DNA of 64,000 bases from Lactobacillus selangorensis (GTDB taxonomy: Bacteria; Bacillota; Bacilli; Lactobacillales; Lactobacillaceae). The translations under genes were made by a program, and so were the position numbers. Every line of letters starts with the position of its first letter. Within the stretch, counting starts at the first letter, position 1. Below the pieces are notes generated by a model. It had not been told where the DNA came from. It worked only from the letters and a program-made list of their open reading frames with translations, and ran no database searches. The stretch is from the NCBI RefSeq assembly GCF_001437205.1, contig NZ_JQAZ01000004.1, forward strand, positions 123,872-187,871, read 5' to 3'. Positions 34,771 through 45,582 of this stretch are shown in pieces.

Positions 34771-35709
34771 TTAATCTTCTTTGCGTAAAGATAAACCTAA
34801 ATCAGCCAGCTTCTGCTTAACTTCTTCAAGTGACTTACGCCCGAGGTTCCGAACCTTCATCATATCGGCTTCCGTCTTATCTGTTAATTCCTGAACCGTA
34901 TTGATACCCGCACGCTTCAAGCAGTTATAAGAACGAACCGAGAGATCGAGTTCTTCGATCGTCATCTCAAGCATCTTTTCTTTATGCGTTTCCTCTTTTT
35001 CAACCATAATCTCAGCATTCTTAGCTTCATCGGTCAGGTTGACAAAGATCGCCAAATGTTCCGTTAAGATCTTCGCAGCCAAACTGATGGCTTCACGAGG
35101 AGAAATCGAACCATTTGTCCAAACATCCAATGTTAATTTATCGTAATCGCTACGACGTCCCACACGAGTACTCTCAACTTGATAGTTGACACGACTGATC
35201 GGGGTATAGATCGAGTCGATCGGTAAGACGCCAATTGGCATATCTTCGGACTTGTTTTCTTTCCAGGAATCATACCCGCGACCCTTTTTAACGGTCATGC
35301 GTGCATGAATACTGCCGCCATCAGAAACAGTGCACAGATAAAGATCTGGATTCAGAATTTCGACATCGGCATCGGTATGAATGTCAGCAGCCGTTACTTT
35401 GGCTGGACCTGTCACATCGAGTTCGATCGTCCGATCTTCTTCGCCTTCCATCTTGATCGCAAGCTTCTTAATGTTGAGGATGATTTGCGTAACATCTTCC
35501 ACGACTCCATCAATAGTGGAGAACTCATGCAAAACGCCATCAATCTGAACATCCGTCACAGCAGCCCCTGGTAAGGAAGATAAGAGAATTCGACGAAGTG
35601 AGTTCCCTAAAGTAGTCCCATAGCCACGCTCAAGCGGTTCGACAACAAATTTACCATAGTTGGTATTTTCGTCAACTTTCGTAATGTTTGGTTTTTCAAA
35701 TTCAATCAT
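34771..35709 (-). CDS. rpoA: RNA polymerase alpha subunit
   Basis: Encodes 312 residues. The N-terminal assembly domain (1-230) has [31 protein letters not shown]; a flexible linker precedes the C-terminal domain (about 245-312, [23 protein letters not shown]), two helix-hairpin-helix motifs that bind UP elements and activators. It lies between rpsK and rplQ as usual. Confidence 0.99.
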   Translation of the reverse strand: MIEFEKPNITKVDENTNYGKFVVEPLERGYGTTLGNSLRRILLSSLPGAAVTDVQIDGVLHEFSTIDGVVEDVTQIILNIKKLAIKMEGEEDRTIELDVTGPAKVTAADIHTDADVEILNPDLYLCTVSDGGSIHARMTVKKGRGYDSWKENKSEDMPIGVLPIDSIYTPISRVNYQVESTRVGRRSDYDKLTLDVWTNGSISPREAISLAAKILTEHLAIFVNLTDEAKNAEIMVEKEETHKEKMLEMTIEELDLSVRSYNCLKRAGINTVQELTDKTEADMMKVRNLGRKSLEEVKQKLADLGLSLRKED

Positions 35710-35792
35710 TCTTATCCTTTACCCCTTTCAAAACGAGAAGTGTCAATACGTGAACACGTTTCAGTTTGACTCAAAATGAAGCGGAACCCAAA

Positions 35793-36185
35793 TTAAACAC
35801 GACGGCGCTTCGGGGGACGAGACCCATTATGAGGAACTGGTGTCACATCACGAATAGCTGTGACTTCAAGACCTGTTGCTTGTAATGAACGGATTGCGGC
35901 TTCACGGCCAGAACCTGGTCCTTTAACTGCAACCTCGACAGTCTTCATGCCATGTTCCATTGATTCCTTTGCAGCAGCTTCAGCAGCCATTTGTGCAGCA
36001 AATGGTGTTGACTTCCGACTACCTTTGAAACCTAAAGCACCAGCTGAGGACCAAGCAATCGCATTCCCTTGTGGGTCTGTGATCATGATCAAGGTGTTGT
36101 TAAAGGTAGAATGAATATGTGCAACGCCAGATTCAATATTCTTTTTGGTACGGCGTTTACGCGTTGTTTTCTTACGAGTTGCCAT
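35793..36185 (-). CDS. rpsK: 30S ribosomal protein S11
   Basis: Encodes 130 residues; [34 protein letters not shown] core (split motif) and the C-terminal [13 protein letters not shown]. It shapes the small-subunit platform near the Shine-Dalgarno helix. Starts with a basic [12 protein letters not shown] stretch. Confidence 0.98.
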   Translation of the reverse strand: MATRKKTTRKRRTKKNIESGVAHIHSTFNNTLIMITDPQGNAIAWSSAGALGFKGSRKSTPFAAQMAAEAAAKESMEHGMKTVEVAVKGPGSGREAAIRSLQATGLEVTAIRDVTPVPHNGSRPPKRRRV

Positions 36186-36205
36186 AAATTGCTAACCTCC
36201 CTTAA

Positions 36206-36571
36206 CTATTTTTTCTTGCCTGCGATTGAGGTCTTCTTGCCCTTACGAGTACGGGCATTGTTCTTTGTGTTTTGTCCACGAACGGGCAGACCACGACGAT
36301 GACGCATGCCACGGTATGAACCGATTTCTTGCAGACGTTTGATGTCCATGTTGACGTCACGACGAAGGTCACCTTCGACTTTGTAATTGTCAACTTGCAT
36401 ACGTAATGCTTCTTCTTGTTCTGGTGTTAAATCTTTTACACGAATATCTTCGGAAACACCTGCATTCTTGCAGATTTCCTTAGCACGTGTATCACCAATT
36501 CCGTAGATATAAGTCAAACCGATTACGATTCGCTTATCACGGGGTAAATCGACACCTGCGATACGAGCCAT
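36206..36571 (-). CDS. rpsM: 30S ribosomal protein S13
   Basis: Encodes 121 residues; starts [19 protein letters not shown] and contains the [20 protein letters not shown] segment with a basic tail that contacts the P-site tRNA. It forms intersubunit bridges. Spacing to rpsK is 20 bases. Confidence 0.98.
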   Translation of the reverse strand: MARIAGVDLPRDKRIVIGLTYIYGIGDTRAKEICKNAGVSEDIRVKDLTPEQEEALRMQVDNYKVEGDLRRDVNMDIKRLQEIGSYRGMRHRRGLPVRGQNTKNNARTRKGKKTSIAGKKK

Positions 36572-36603
36572 TGAGTTACACCTCCATATTAAATGATTTT
36601 ATC

Positions 36604-36720
36604 TTAACCTTGGCGTTGTTTATGCTTCGGGTTTGCTGAGCAAATAATCATAACGCGACCTTTGCGCTTTACGACTTTGCAGTGTTCACACATCTTTTTA
36701 ACAGATGGACGTACTTTCAT
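36604..36720 (-). CDS. rpmJ: 50S ribosomal protein L36
   Basis: Encodes 38 residues with the zinc ligands Cys11, Cys14, Cys27 and His33 ([20 protein letters not shown]). This is the zinc-binding form of L36. It lies between infA and rpsM, with AGGAGGC before its ATG. Confidence 0.97.
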   Translation of the reverse strand: MKVRPSVKKMCEHCKVVKRKGRVMIICSANPKHKQRQG

Positions 36721-36759
36721 ATTGATAAGCCTCCTTGAAACGAGATCGCCAAAGCCAGA

Positions 36760-36978
36760 TTACTTAAACCGATAAGTAATGCGGCCTTTGGTCAGATCAT
36801 AGGGTGACAATTCGACAGTGACACGGTCACCAGGGAGAATACGGATGTAATGCATCCGGATCTTCCCTGAAACATGTGCCAGAATCGTTGCATCGTTTTG
36901 TAATTTTACTTTAAACATTGCGTTGGGTAATGTATCCACGACAGTGCCTTCAACCTCAATTACATCTTCTTTTGCCAC
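36760..36978 (-). CDS. infA: Translation initiation factor IF-1
   Basis: Encodes 72 residues from a GTG at 36978 (AGGAGG 9 bases upstream); the upstream ATG would add 14 unrelated residues. The S1-type OB fold is complete: [48 protein letters not shown]-1 blocks the A-site during initiation. It has its own promoter and a hairpin with a T-rich run in the leader. Confidence 0.97.
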   Translation of the reverse strand: MAKEDVIEVEGTVVDTLPNAMFKVKLQNDATILAHVSGKIRMHYIRILPGDRVTVELSPYDLTKGRITYRFK

Positions 36979-37022
36979 GCAAAAGAACCTCCTTATGTTG
37001 TGGGTTTGAATAAGTTCCATAT

Positions 37023-37055
37023 AAAAATGGTGAGAGCTGTACGCACCTCACCTTT
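37023..37055 (-). terminator. Terminator-like hairpin in the infA leader
   Basis: On the minus strand GGTGAG pairs with CTCACC around a GTGCGTACAGCT loop, followed by ATTTTTAT. It lies between the infA promoter and its start codon. Confidence 0.5.
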
Positions 37056-37069
37056 CGTCATACTGCGAC

Positions 37070-37098
37070 ATTATATCACAAGTACTCGACTTTGCCAA
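37070..37098 (-). promoter_or_regulatory. Promoter of infA
   Basis: On the minus strand TTGGCA (37093-37098), 17 bases, TATAAT (37070-37075). It gives infA, rpmJ, rpsM, rpsK, rpoA and rplQ a start independent of secY-adk. Confidence 0.75.
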
Positions 37099-37159
37099 GG
37101 TGCCTAAGATCCTCTCCCACAACATATCTGACTACAAGTCGCTTGTAGGAGATCAGGCT

Positions 37160-37834
<675 letters not shown>

Positions 37835-37891
37835 TTAGCGAATAACTTTGATGTGATTCTTTATGAAACGAGTCACACTTTTCCGAGTTCG

Positions 37892-39217
37892 CTAGTTTTC
37901 ATCTAAATCCTTCGGCCGCTCGGAACGAATGAAGCCGACATAATGACGCTTCATCAACAATCCCTCTAATTGACGGTCGGTTTCAAGCGCAACCCCGACG
38001 ACGATCAGAAGACTCGTCCCACCAAGACCGATTGATTGAGGCAATCCGCCTAAGTTCGATGCCAGTAATGGTACTAAGGCAATGAAACCTAAGAAGAGCG
38101 ACCCAACAACTGATAACCGCATCAAGACACCAGAAAGATACTTTTCAGTTTCCTTCCCAGGCCAAACACCAGGAATATAACTGCCCTGTTTTGTTAAGTT
38201 ATCTGCGACTTTTTCAGGGTTGACCTGAACAAAGGCATAGAAGAACGTGAACAAAATGATCAAGGCGGTATAAACGATATCCCCAGTCAAGGTCTGCATA
38301 CTGAAGATGTTGCTCAATACTTTGAACCACGTATCATCAGCATGTGAATTTTGAAAGGCCATCAGAATCGTCTGTGGCGTCACGATAAATGAACTTGCGA
38401 AGATAACAGGAATCACACCGGCCACGTTGACACGCAACGGTAAATAACTGCTATCCCCAGCATCGGTTTCTCGACGTGTATATTGAATCGGGATCTTCCG
38501 CTGGGCTTGTTGTACATAGGTTACAAACTGAACGACGATCAAAATAATAATGACCAGGCCGATCAGAAATAACCATCCCTGCCATTGATCGCCAGGATTT
38601 GCATCCTGAACCTGTTCCTGATAAAGCGAATAGAGCCCAGATGGGAGCTTGGCGATAATACCAGCGAAGATGATCATGGAAACCCCGTTACCGATCCCTT
38701 TATCAGTGATCTGTTCGCCGAGCCATGTCAGCAACATCGTACCACCCGTTAAGAGGATACCGATGCTGACGAAGGTCCAAACGTTAGGGGTTTTAACCAA
38801 TCCCATTCCGCTTAAAGCATTAAAGCCAGCGGTAATCCCAATTGACTGGACGAAAGCCAGAACAATCGTCAAGTATCGCGTGACTTGATTCAACTTGCGC
38901 CGACCCACTTCACCTTGCTTACTCCATTCGACAAATTTAGGGACGATATCCATTTGTAACAACTGAATCACGATCTGTGCGGTAATGAATGGCGAAACTC
39001 CCATCGAGAAGATGGAATAGTTTGCCAATCCCCCACCACTGACAGTATCCAGTAATGAAATCAACCCAGTCGAACCCAGTTTCGTCAATGACGCAGCATT
39101 GACACCAGGAACAGTAATTTGCGCGCCTAGACGATAGATGATCAAAACGAATAAAGTAAAGAGAATTTTATTGCGAATGTCTTTGACTTTAAATGCGTTT
39201 TTGAGGGTCCGCAGCAT
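37892..39217 (-). CDS. secY: Preprotein translocase subunit SecY
   Basis: Encodes 441 residues with ten transmembrane helices; starts [21 protein letters not shown] and contains GVSPFITAQIV and the cytoplasmic loop WSKQGEVGRRKL. It is the protein-conducting channel that works with SecE. Its ATG shares one base with the rplO stop (TAATG). Confidence 0.98.
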   Translation of the reverse strand: MLRTLKNAFKVKDIRNKILFTLFVLIIYRLGAQITVPGVNAASLTKLGSTGLISLLDTVSGGGLANYSIFSMGVSPFITAQIVIQLLQMDIVPKFVEWSKQGEVGRRKLNQVTRYLTIVLAFVQSIGITAGFNALSGMGLVKTPNVWTFVSIGILLTGGTMLLTWLGEQITDKGIGNGVSMIIFAGIIAKLPSGLYSLYQEQVQDANPGDQWQGWLFLIGLVIIILIVVQFVTYVQQAQRKIPIQYTRRETDAGDSSYLPLRVNVAGVIPVIFASSFIVTPQTILMAFQNSHADDTWFKVLSNIFSMQTLTGDIVYTALIILFTFFYAFVQVNPEKVADNLTKQGSYIPGVWPGKETEKYLSGVLMRLSVVGSLFLGFIALVPLLASNLGGLPQSIGLGGTSLLIVVGVALETDRQLEGLLMKRHYVGFIRSERPKDLDEN

Positions 39218-39657
39218 TAGATCACCTCAATTGAACCGCCAGCAGCTTCGACAGCTTCTTTAGCAGCATTTGAATATTTGTTAACTTGGATTGTTAACTT
39301 CTTTTCAAGTTTGCCGTTAGCCAAGAGTTTGATACCGTTCAATTCTTTTTTGACCAAACCTGATTCAACAAGCAAGGCTGGTGTAACTGATGTACCGTCA
39401 TCGAAACGGTTCAAGTCACCTAAATTGACAACAGCATATTCTTTGCGGTTGATGTTTTTAAAACCACGTTTTGGCATCCGACGGAATAATGGCATTTGGC
39501 CACCTTCGAAACCTAAACGAGTCTTACCACCCTGACGTGATAATTGACCTTTTGTCCCACGGCCTGCAGTCTTACCTTGGCCAGATGAAGTCCCACGACC
39601 TAAACGCTTGCGCGCATGACGGGAACCGGCACTTGGTTGTAATTCATGCAATTTCAT
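39217..39657 (-). CDS. rplO: 50S ribosomal protein L15
   Basis: Encodes 146 residues; [22 protein letters not shown] and the Gly-rich basic extension [14 protein letters not shown] are typical, with [11 protein letters not shown] in the middle. It is one base-coupled to secY. Confidence 0.98.
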   Translation of the reverse strand: MKLHELQPSAGSRHARKRLGRGTSSGQGKTAGRGTKGQLSRQGGKTRLGFEGGQMPLFRRMPKRGFKNINRKEYAVVNLGDLNRFDDGTSVTPALLVESGLVKKELNGIKLLANGKLEKKLTIQVNKYSNAAKEAVEAAGGSIEVI

Positions 39658-39689
39658 TAAGTAGGCACCTCCTTATTGATAGATTCGGA

Positions 39690-39878
39690 TTAATCGTTAA
39701 CTTCTTCGACACTAACTAAGTGGGCAATCTTTACAACTGCACCACGTGTTGCCGCATTATTGGGCTTAACAACCGAACTGTTAATCCGGCCAAGACCAAG
39801 AGCTTTAACAACTTTACGTTGTTCGGGAATGCGATGTGCAACACTACGCTTTAAAGTAATTTTTAATTGCTTAGCCAT
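39690..39878 (-). CDS. rpmD: 50S ribosomal protein L30
   Basis: Encodes 62 residues; [31 protein letters not shown] fold (family motif of a short ferredoxin-like domain), with a slightly longer acidic end (SVEEVND). Lies between rpsE and rplO. Confidence 0.96.
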   Translation of the reverse strand: MAKQLKITLKRSVAHRIPEQRKVVKALGLGRINSSVVKPNNAATRGAVVKIAHLVSVEEVND

Positions 39879-39891
39879 CTTTGCAATCCTC

Positions 39892-40392
39892 CTAGTCTGT
39901 TAAGCTTTGTACAGAAACACCACGTAACTGTGCAATCTGATCGGCGGTCTTCAATTGTTTCAGACCATCCATCGTCGCACGAATCACGTTAATAGGTGTG
40001 TTACGGCCGAGTGACTTACTTGTCACATCACCGACACCGGCTAATTCCATGACGGCACGAACGGCGCCACCAGCAGAAATACCAGAACCTTCAACGGCTG
40101 GCTTTAACATTACTTTACCAGCGCCGTAATGGCCAATCACTTCATGAGGCAAGGTTGTCCCAACCATCGGTACAGTGATCAATTCCTTCTTGGCAGCTTC
40201 AACAGCCTTGCGAATTGCTTCTGGTACTTCTTGTGCTTTACCTGTACCAAAGCCAACATGACCATTCTTATCGCCAACAATAACGATTGCAGCGAAACGA
40301 AGACGACGGCCACCTTTAACAACTTTAGTAACACGGTTAATCGTAACAACACGATCTTCTAAGTCTAAATGACTTGGATCAACATAAGCCAT
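39892..40392 (-). CDS. rpsE: 30S ribosomal protein S5
   Basis: Encodes 166 residues from ATG 40392 after AAAGGAGG; a longer reading adds 15 residues without support. The N-terminal double-stranded RNA-binding domain holds [18 protein letters not shown], and [14 protein letters not shown] begins the second domain. S5 supports decoding accuracy. Confidence 0.98.
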   Translation of the reverse strand: MAYVDPSHLDLEDRVVTINRVTKVVKGGRRLRFAAIVIVGDKNGHVGFGTGKAQEVPEAIRKAVEAAKKELITVPMVGTTLPHEVIGHYGAGKVMLKPAVEGSGISAGGAVRAVMELAGVGDVTSKSLGRNTPINVIRATMDGLKQLKTADQIAQLRGVSVQSLTD

Positions 40393-40414
40393 AAATGGGT
40401 GTTCCTCCTTTTCT

Positions 40415-40774
40415 CTAGAATTCCAGTCCGTTTTCACGAGCAGCTTCAGCTAAAGCTTGAACGCGACCATGATAGAGATAGCCGCCACGGTCAAAGACAA
40501 CGTCCTTGTAGCCCTTTTCTGTTGCACGTTGCGCTAACAACTTGCCAACTTCGGCTGCTTCTTCTGTCTTTGTACCACTAGCGTTTAAGTCTTTATCAAT
40601 GGATGAGGCACTTGCGAGCGTGACACCCGCTACGTCATCAATTAATTGCGCGTAGATGTTTTTATTAGAACGAAATACGTTCAAGCGTGGGCGCTCAGCA
40701 GTCCCAGAGATTTTTCCACGAACACGTGCATGACGCTTCTGACGTGTTTTATTCTTGTCTGGTTTTGAAATCAC
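40415..40774 (-). CDS. rplR: 50S ribosomal protein L18
   Basis: Encodes 119 residues from a GTG at 40774 following AGAGGTG; another GTG 9 bases upstream lies in the ribosome-binding site. (V)[18 protein letters not shown] and [22 protein letters not shown] are family signatures. It binds 5S rRNA. Confidence 0.96.
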   Translation of the reverse strand: MISKPDKNKTRQKRHARVRGKISGTAERPRLNVFRSNKNIYAQLIDDVAGVTLASASSIDKDLNASGTKTEEAAEVGKLLAQRATEKGYKDVVFDRGGYLYHGRVQALAEAARENGLEF

Positions 40775-40818
40775 AATGTTCACCTCTAAATTTTAATCAT
40801 CAGCTTTAAGCTGCGTTA

Positions 40819-41349
40819 CTACTTACCAGTCTTACCTTCCTTACGACGAACGTATTCGTTGACATAACGGATACCCTTGCCTTTGTAAGGTTCTGGCGAC
40901 CGAACGGCACGGATTTCAGCTGCGAATTGGCCAACACGTTGTTTGCTAATTCCGCTAACCGTGATTTCGGTGTTAGATGGTACGGCTACTTCGATGCCTT
41001 CTGGTGCAGTCATTTCAACTGGATGAGAATAACCAACACTCAAGACAAGGTTCTTACCCTTCATTTGGGCACGGTAACCAACACCGACTAACTTCAAATC
41101 TTTCTTGTATCCTTCGGTAACACCGATCACCATGTTGTTCACATTGGCACGTGTTGTCCCGTGAATAGCTTTGTAGTCGTCGCTAGGACGCGTAAAACTA
41201 ACTTCGTTTCCATCAACGTGCATTTCGATAATTGGATCGATTGCGCGTGTCAATTCGCCTTTCGGGCCCTTGACAGTGACATCATTGCCCTTTTGGGACA
41301 CTGTGACACCAGCTGGAAGTGTAATAACTTTATTACCGATACGACTCAC
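40819..41349 (-). CDS. rplF: 50S ribosomal protein L6
   Basis: Encodes 176 residues: two related beta-alpha domains; starts [15 protein letters not shown] and ends [25 protein letters not shown], the conserved signature near the sarcin-ricin loop. Confidence 0.98.
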   Translation of the reverse strand: MSRIGNKVITLPAGVTVSQKGNDVTVKGPKGELTRAIDPIIEMHVDGNEVSFTRPSDDYKAIHGTTRANVNNMVIGVTEGYKKDLKLVGVGYRAQMKGKNLVLSVGYSHPVEMTAPEGIEVAVPSNTEITVSGISKQRVGQFAAEIRAVRSPEPYKGKGIRYVNEYVRRKEGKTGK

Positions 41350-41380
41350 TTTAACGACACCTCCTTATTGATTGAAATAA

Positions 41381-41779
41381 TTACCAAACGTAAGCGAGCA
41401 CTTCGCCGCCGATATCTTTAGCGCGTGCTTCTTTGTCTGTCATAACGCCTTCGCTAGTCGAAATGATAGCGATTCCTAAGCCGTTTAATACCTTAGGAAC
41501 ATCGTCTGATTTAACATACACACGTAAACCTGGCTTTGAAATACGCTTCAAGCCGGTGATGACACGTTCCTTATCCTTACCATACTTTAAGAATAAACGG
41601 ATCATGCCTTGTTTGTTATCATCAATGTATTCAACGTCGCGTACGAAACCTTCACGCTTTAAAATCTTAGACATTTCTTTCTTGATTTTTGAAGCAGGAA
41701 TTTCGACAGAATCATGGCGCACCATGTTCGCGTTACGAATACGTGTCAGATAATCTGCAATTGGATCAGTCATGGCCAT
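41381..41779 (-). CDS. rpsH: 30S ribosomal protein S8
   Basis: Encodes 132 residues; [21 protein letters not shown] near the start and the C-terminal [26 protein letters not shown] motif. S8 binds 16S helix 21 and in many bacteria regulates this operon. Normally rpsN lies just upstream; here it does not. Confidence 0.98.
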   Translation of the reverse strand: MAMTDPIADYLTRIRNANMVRHDSVEIPASKIKKEMSKILKREGFVRDVEYIDDNKQGMIRLFLKYGKDKERVITGLKRISKPGLRVYVKSDDVPKVLNGLGIAIISTSEGVMTDKEARAKDIGGEVLAYVW

Positions 41780-41794
41780 TGTTGATTTAACCTC

Positions 41795-41822
41795 CTTTAG
41801 CTACGCATTACGCAGCTAGCTT
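41795..41822 (-). other. Hairpin in place of rpsN
   Basis: In the 70-base gap between rplE and rpsH, TAGCTGCG pairs with CGTAGCTA (one G-U) around TAATG. No T-run follows. Relatives usually have the 61-codon rpsN gene here. Confidence 0.55.
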
Positions 41823-41849
41823 TCTCAATTCTGAACTGGGGAGATTCGC

Positions 41850-42395
41850 TTATTTAGCGAATGGCATCCCAAATTCTGATAATAATTCACGTGATTCCTC
41901 ATCTGTGTTGGCAGTTGTAACAATGACAACATCCAAGCCACGGACACGGTTAACCTGATCATAATCGATTTCAGGGAAAATCAACTGTTCACGGATACCC
42001 AATGTGTAGTTTCCACGGCCATCAAATGACTTTGTGCTGACCCCACGGAAATCACGAACACGTGGTAACGCGATATTGATTAACTTATCTAAGAAATCAT
42101 ACATTCTTTCACCGCGTAAAGTAACTTTTGCCCCGATTGGCATTCCTTCACGTAAGCGGAAACCAGCGATTGACTTCTTAGCTTTCGTAACCAATGGCTT
42201 TTGGCCAGAGATCAAAGTTAATTCATCAACAGCTTCGTCTAAGTTCTTAGAATTGGTGACAGCATCGCCGACACCCATGTTTAAAACGATCTTATCGACC
42301 TTGGGCACTTGCATGACAGATGAATAATCGAACTTCTTCATCATGGCAGGGGTAATGTCCTTCGTATATTGTTCTTTTAAACTGTTTACGACCAT
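41850..42395 (-). CDS. rplE: 50S ribosomal protein L5
   Basis: Encodes 181 residues from ATG 42395; a TTG 24 bases upstream overlaps the GGAGG. Contains [36 protein letters not shown] core (shown in parts) and [18 protein letters not shown]. It binds 5S rRNA and contacts P-site tRNA. Confidence 0.97.
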   Translation of the reverse strand: MVVNSLKEQYTKDITPAMMKKFDYSSVMQVPKVDKIVLNMGVGDAVTNSKNLDEAVDELTLISGQKPLVTKAKKSIAGFRLREGMPIGAKVTLRGERMYDFLDKLINIALPRVRDFRGVSTKSFDGRGNYTLGIREQLIFPEIDYDQVNRVRGLDVVIVTTANTDEESRELLSEFGMPFAK

Positions 42396-42427
42396 TACTT
42401 CAGATTTCCTCCTTTCCAAACGATTGC

Positions 42428-42736
42428 TTAATCGATTGCTTTACCTGTTTTCTTTGAAATACGAACTTTTTTACCATCTTTAACTTCGTAGCCAACACGT
42501 GTGGCTTCGTTGTTAGATGGGTCGATCAACATAACGTTTGAAACGTCAATTGGTCCTTCAGTATCGACGATCCCACCTTGAGGATTCGTTGTACTTGGCT
42601 TTTGGTGCTTCTTGATTTTATGAACACCTTCAACGACAACGCGGTTTGCTTTAGGCAGCACTTTTAAAACTGTGCCTTCTTTGCCCTTATCTTTGCCGCT
42701 AATGACTTTGACTTTATCGCCTGTTTTGACAAACAT
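42428..42736 (-). CDS. rplX: 50S ribosomal protein L24
   Basis: Encodes 102 residues from ATG 42736; a GTG 12 bases upstream is in the ribosome-binding site. KOW motif near the start: [18 protein letters not shown]. It is an assembly initiator of the large subunit. Confidence 0.97.
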   Translation of the reverse strand: MFVKTGDKVKVISGKDKGKEGTVLKVLPKANRVVVEGVHKIKKHQKPSTTNPQGGIVDTEGPIDVSNVMLIDPSNNEATRVGYEVKDGKKVRISKKTGKAID

Positions 42737-42769
42737 CGAATGACGCACCTCCTTATTGTAGGACTTAAA

Positions 42770-43138
42770 TTAAAGAACTTCTGGCGCTAAGGAAACGATC
42801 TTCATGAAATCGCCGCCACGTAATTCACGGGCAACGGGTCCAAAGATACGTGTTCCACGCGGGCTTTTATCTGCGTTGATAATAACAGCAGCATTTTCAT
42901 CAAACTTGATGTAAGAACCGTCCGCACGACGAGCGCCCTGCTTGGTCCGTACAATAACAGCTTTGACAACGTCACTCTTTTTGACAACGCCACCTGGTGT
43001 TGCCTGTTTAACAGTAGCAACTACCACATCACCGACGTTACCGTACTTACGCTTAGAGCCACCTAAAACCTTGATGACTAAAAGTTCACGGGCACCGGAG
43101 TTGTCAGCGACTTTTAACCGACTTTCTTGTTGAATCAC
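42770..43138 (-). CDS. rplN: 50S ribosomal protein L14
   Basis: Encodes 122 residues; [25 protein letters not shown] is the family start and [13 protein letters not shown] the C-terminal signature. It forms an intersubunit bridge. Confidence 0.98.
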   Translation of the reverse strand: MIQQESRLKVADNSGARELLVIKVLGGSKRKYGNVGDVVVATVKQATPGGVVKKSDVVKAVIVRTKQGARRADGSYIKFDENAAVIINADKSPRGTRIFGPVARELRGGDFMKIVSLAPEVL

Positions 43139-43173
43139 TTCGAGGTCCTCCCTTCAAATTGGAAAATTATCGT

Positions 43174-43449
43174 TTAGACGCGAACTGCCTTTTCAACGAT
43201 ATCTAATAAACGGAACCGCTTTTTAGCTGAAAGAGGACGAGTTTCCATGATGCGGACAACGTCGCCAGTCTTAGCTTCGTTGTTTTCATCATGTGCGTAG
43301 TATTTCTTCGAATACTTGATCCGCTTCCCATAAACGGGATGTTGTTTCGTGGTCGAAACTTCTACGGTAATCGTCTTGTCCATCTTGTCTGATGTGACAC
43401 GACCTTGGTAGATTTTACGATGGTTACGATTTACGCTTGTTTCACTCAA
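43174..43449 (-). CDS. rpsQ: 30S ribosomal protein S17
   Basis: Encodes 91 residues; OB fold with [19 protein letters not shown] and [21 protein letters not shown] primary 16S rRNA-binding protein. Confidence 0.97.
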   Translation of the reverse strand: MSETSVNRNHRKIYQGRVTSDKMDKTITVEVSTTKQHPVYGKRIKYSKKYYAHDENNEAKTGDVVRIMETRPLSAKKRFRLLDIVEKAVRV

Positions 43450-43471
43450 GATAAGAACTCCTTTCCGTTAA

Positions 43472-43666
43472 TTATTTATCTAATTCTTGCTGACGTAAGA
43501 CAGTCTTGATCCGTGCGATATTCTTCCGAACTTGCTTTAAACGGGCAGTATTTTCAAGCTGACCAGTGGCTTGTTGGAAGCGCAGGTTAAACAATTCGTC
43601 TTTATATTGCTTTTCTTTTTCAACCATTTCATCAGTGGTTAAGTTACTAATTTCTTTAGCCTTCAT
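43472..43666 (-). CDS. rpmC: 50S ribosomal protein L29
   Basis: Encodes 64 residues from ATG 43666 (AGGTGG 8 bases upstream); helical hairpin with [30 protein letters not shown] and [13 protein letters not shown]. It lies at the peptide exit tunnel. Its start overlaps the rplP stop. Confidence 0.96.
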   Translation of the reverse strand: MKAKEISNLTTDEMVEKEKQYKDELFNLRFQQATGQLENTARLKQVRKNIARIKTVLRQQELDK

Positions 43667-44096
43667 GAGTATCGCCACCTACTTCCTGATCGCTGCGTTT
43701 AACAAACTTGGTACGGATCGGGAGCTTGTTCGATGCAAGCCGTAAAGCTTCACGAGCAGTTTCTTCAGAAACACCAGCAATTTCAAACATGATCTTTTCA
43801 CGCTTGACAACGGCTACCCAGCCAGCTGGTGCACCTTTCCCAGAACCCATACGTACCCCAACACCTTTAGCAGTGTAGGACTTTTGCGGGAAAATACGAA
43901 TCCATACTTTCCCACCACGCTTCATATAACGTGTCATTGCGACACGAGCAGCTTCGATCTGACGGTTGGAAATCCAATGTGATTCCAATGCTTCAAGACC
44001 GTATTCACCAAAAGCAACAGTTTTGCCGCCTTTAGCTGCACCACGCATTTTACCACGGAATTCGCGGCGATGCTTTACACGTTTAGGTACTAACAT
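43656..44096 (-). CDS. rplP: 50S ribosomal protein L16
   Basis: Encodes 146 residues; [19 protein letters not shown] and [17 protein letters not shown] are typical. It binds near the A-site tRNA elbow. Three bases separate it from rpsC. Confidence 0.98.
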   Translation of the reverse strand: MLVPKRVKHRREFRGKMRGAAKGGKTVAFGEYGLEALESHWISNRQIEAARVAMTRYMKRGGKVWIRIFPQKSYTAKGVGVRMGSGKGAPAGWVAVVKREKIMFEIAGVSEETAREALRLASNKLPIRTKFVKRSDQEVGGDTHEG

Positions 44097-44099
44097 TGA

Positions 44100-44855
44100 T
44101 TAGTTTCCTCCCTTCCGATTGTTGTTGGAACGGTTATTATTGGAACGATTGTTCCGGTTGTTGTAACGACGGTTACGGCCATTGTTACGGTTGCCGCTTG
44201 AACCTTCGTCATCAGGACGACGCTTTGCACCTGGCAAAACTTCACCACGATAGATCCAAGTCTTGACGCCTAATTGACCATAAGTAGTCTTGGCTTCTTC
44301 CCAAGAATAGTCAACATCGGCACGTAAAGTATGCAAAGGAACAGTTCCTTCAGCATGGCTTTCACGACGAGCCATATCGGCACCATTTAAACGACCGGAA
44401 ACTTGGATTTTGATTCCTTTAGCACCGGCACGCATTGTACGTTGGATTGCTTGACGTTCTGCACGGCGGAAAGCAACACGTGCTTCGAGCTGTTCAGCAA
44501 CGCTCTTACCAACTAATTTGGCATCTAAATCAGGCTTCTTGATTTCCACAATATTGATGTGTACTTTCCGACCTGTTAATTTATTTAATTCTTTGCGTAA
44601 TGCTTCGACTTCTGATCCGCCCTTACCAATTACCATACCAGGCTTAGCAGTATGGATAGAAATGTTCACACGATTTGCAGCGCGTTCGATTTCGATGGTC
44701 GAGACAGAAGCGTCGGCAAGACGTTTGTTAATGTAGTCCCGAATCTTAACATCTTCAAGAAGCAAAGTTGAGTAATCTTTTTCAGCATACCATTTTGCTT
44801 CCCAGTCGCGGATGACGCCGACACGGAAACCAACTGGATTAATTTTCTGACCCAC
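44100..44855 (-). CDS. rpsC: 30S ribosomal protein S3 with Asn/Arg-rich tail
   Basis: Encodes 251 residues. The normal core (1-about 213) shows [20 protein letters not shown] domain [19 protein letters not shown] and [14 protein letters not shown]. The last 35 to 40 residues are low complexity, almost only Asn, Arg, Gly and Tyr (for example [17 protein letters not shown]). Common S3 proteins end soon after the core at roughly 217-220 residues, so this is an extension. S3 forms the mRNA entry site, so the tail would project there. Confidence 0.97.
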   Translation of the reverse strand: MGQKINPVGFRVGVIRDWEAKWYAEKDYSTLLLEDVKIRDYINKRLADASVSTIEIERAANRVNISIHTAKPGMVIGKGGSEVEALRKELNKLTGRKVHINIVEIKKPDLDAKLVGKSVAEQLEARVAFRRAERQAIQRTMRAGAKGIKIQVSGRLNGADMARRESHAEGTVPLHTLRADVDYSWEEAKTTYGQLGVKTWIYRGEVLPGAKRRPDDEGSSGNRNNGRNRRYNNRNNRSNNNRSNNNRKGGN

Positions 44856-44868
44856 GCGTTATCCCTCC

Positions 44869-45219
44869 TTATTCTTGTTCAGATACTACGACGGTGATGT
44901 GACTTGTACGCTTGTTGATTGGTGAAGCTGAACCCTTTGCACGGGGACGGAAACGCTTGAGCGTTGGTCCTTCGTTGACAAAGACTTTGCTTACTACCAA
45001 GTTTTCAGCATCTAAATCGTAGTTATGTTCAGCGTTTGCAACTGCTGACTTCAATACTTTTTCAACGATCGGTGAGCCTGCTCTTGGAGTAAATTCCAAG
45101 ATAGCAAGTGCTTCGGCCACTTTTTTACCGCGAATCAAGTCAACGACCAAGCGAGCTTTGCGAGGTGCGATTCGAACGGTTTTTGCCGTTGCAGTTGCTG
45201 ATGTAATTTGATCAGCCAT
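44869..45219 (-). CDS. rplV: 50S ribosomal protein L22
   Basis: Encodes 116 residues; [18 protein letters not shown] and the tunnel-loop segment [23 protein letters not shown] (split motif) are intact. The loop lines the exit tunnel and is a macrolide-resistance site; nothing unusual is visible. Confidence 0.98.
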   Translation of the reverse strand: MADQITSATATAKTVRIAPRKARLVVDLIRGKKVAEALAILEFTPRAGSPIVEKVLKSAVANAEHNYDLDAENLVVSKVFVNEGPTLKRFRPRAKGSASPINKRTSHITVVVSEQE

Positions 45220-45234
45220 GATTCAATCTCCCTT

Positions 45235-45525
45235 CTAGTGAGCTGCTGGTGCTGTTTTCTTGTCGTCGCCACCACCGTGACCATGGAAAGTCCGTGTTGG
45301 TACGAATTCACCTAACTTATGTCCGACCATATCGTCTTGGATATAAACTGGGACATGCTTCCGACCATCATAAACAGCGATCGTGAAACCGATGAAGCTT
45401 GGGAAAATGGTTGAACGACGTGACCAAGTCTTGATGACTTGCTTCTTATCATTGCCTTGTTGTGCATCGATCTTCTTTAATAACGATGCATCGGCAAAAG
45501 GTCCTTTTTTCAAACTACGACCCAT
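45235..45525 (-). CDS. rpsS: 30S ribosomal protein S19
   Basis: Encodes 96 residues; [42 protein letters not shown] and [17 protein letters not shown] match the family. Part of the small-subunit head. Confidence 0.98.
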   Translation of the reverse strand: MGRSLKKGPFADASLLKKIDAQQGNDKKQVIKTWSRRSTIFPSFIGFTIAVYDGRKHVPVYIQDDMVGHKLGEFVPTRTFHGHGGGDDKKTAPAAH

Positions 45526-45582
45526 TGTGAAACCTCCTTTGAAAATGAGTGTGTCCTAACGAACAACACTCGAATTGGTATT

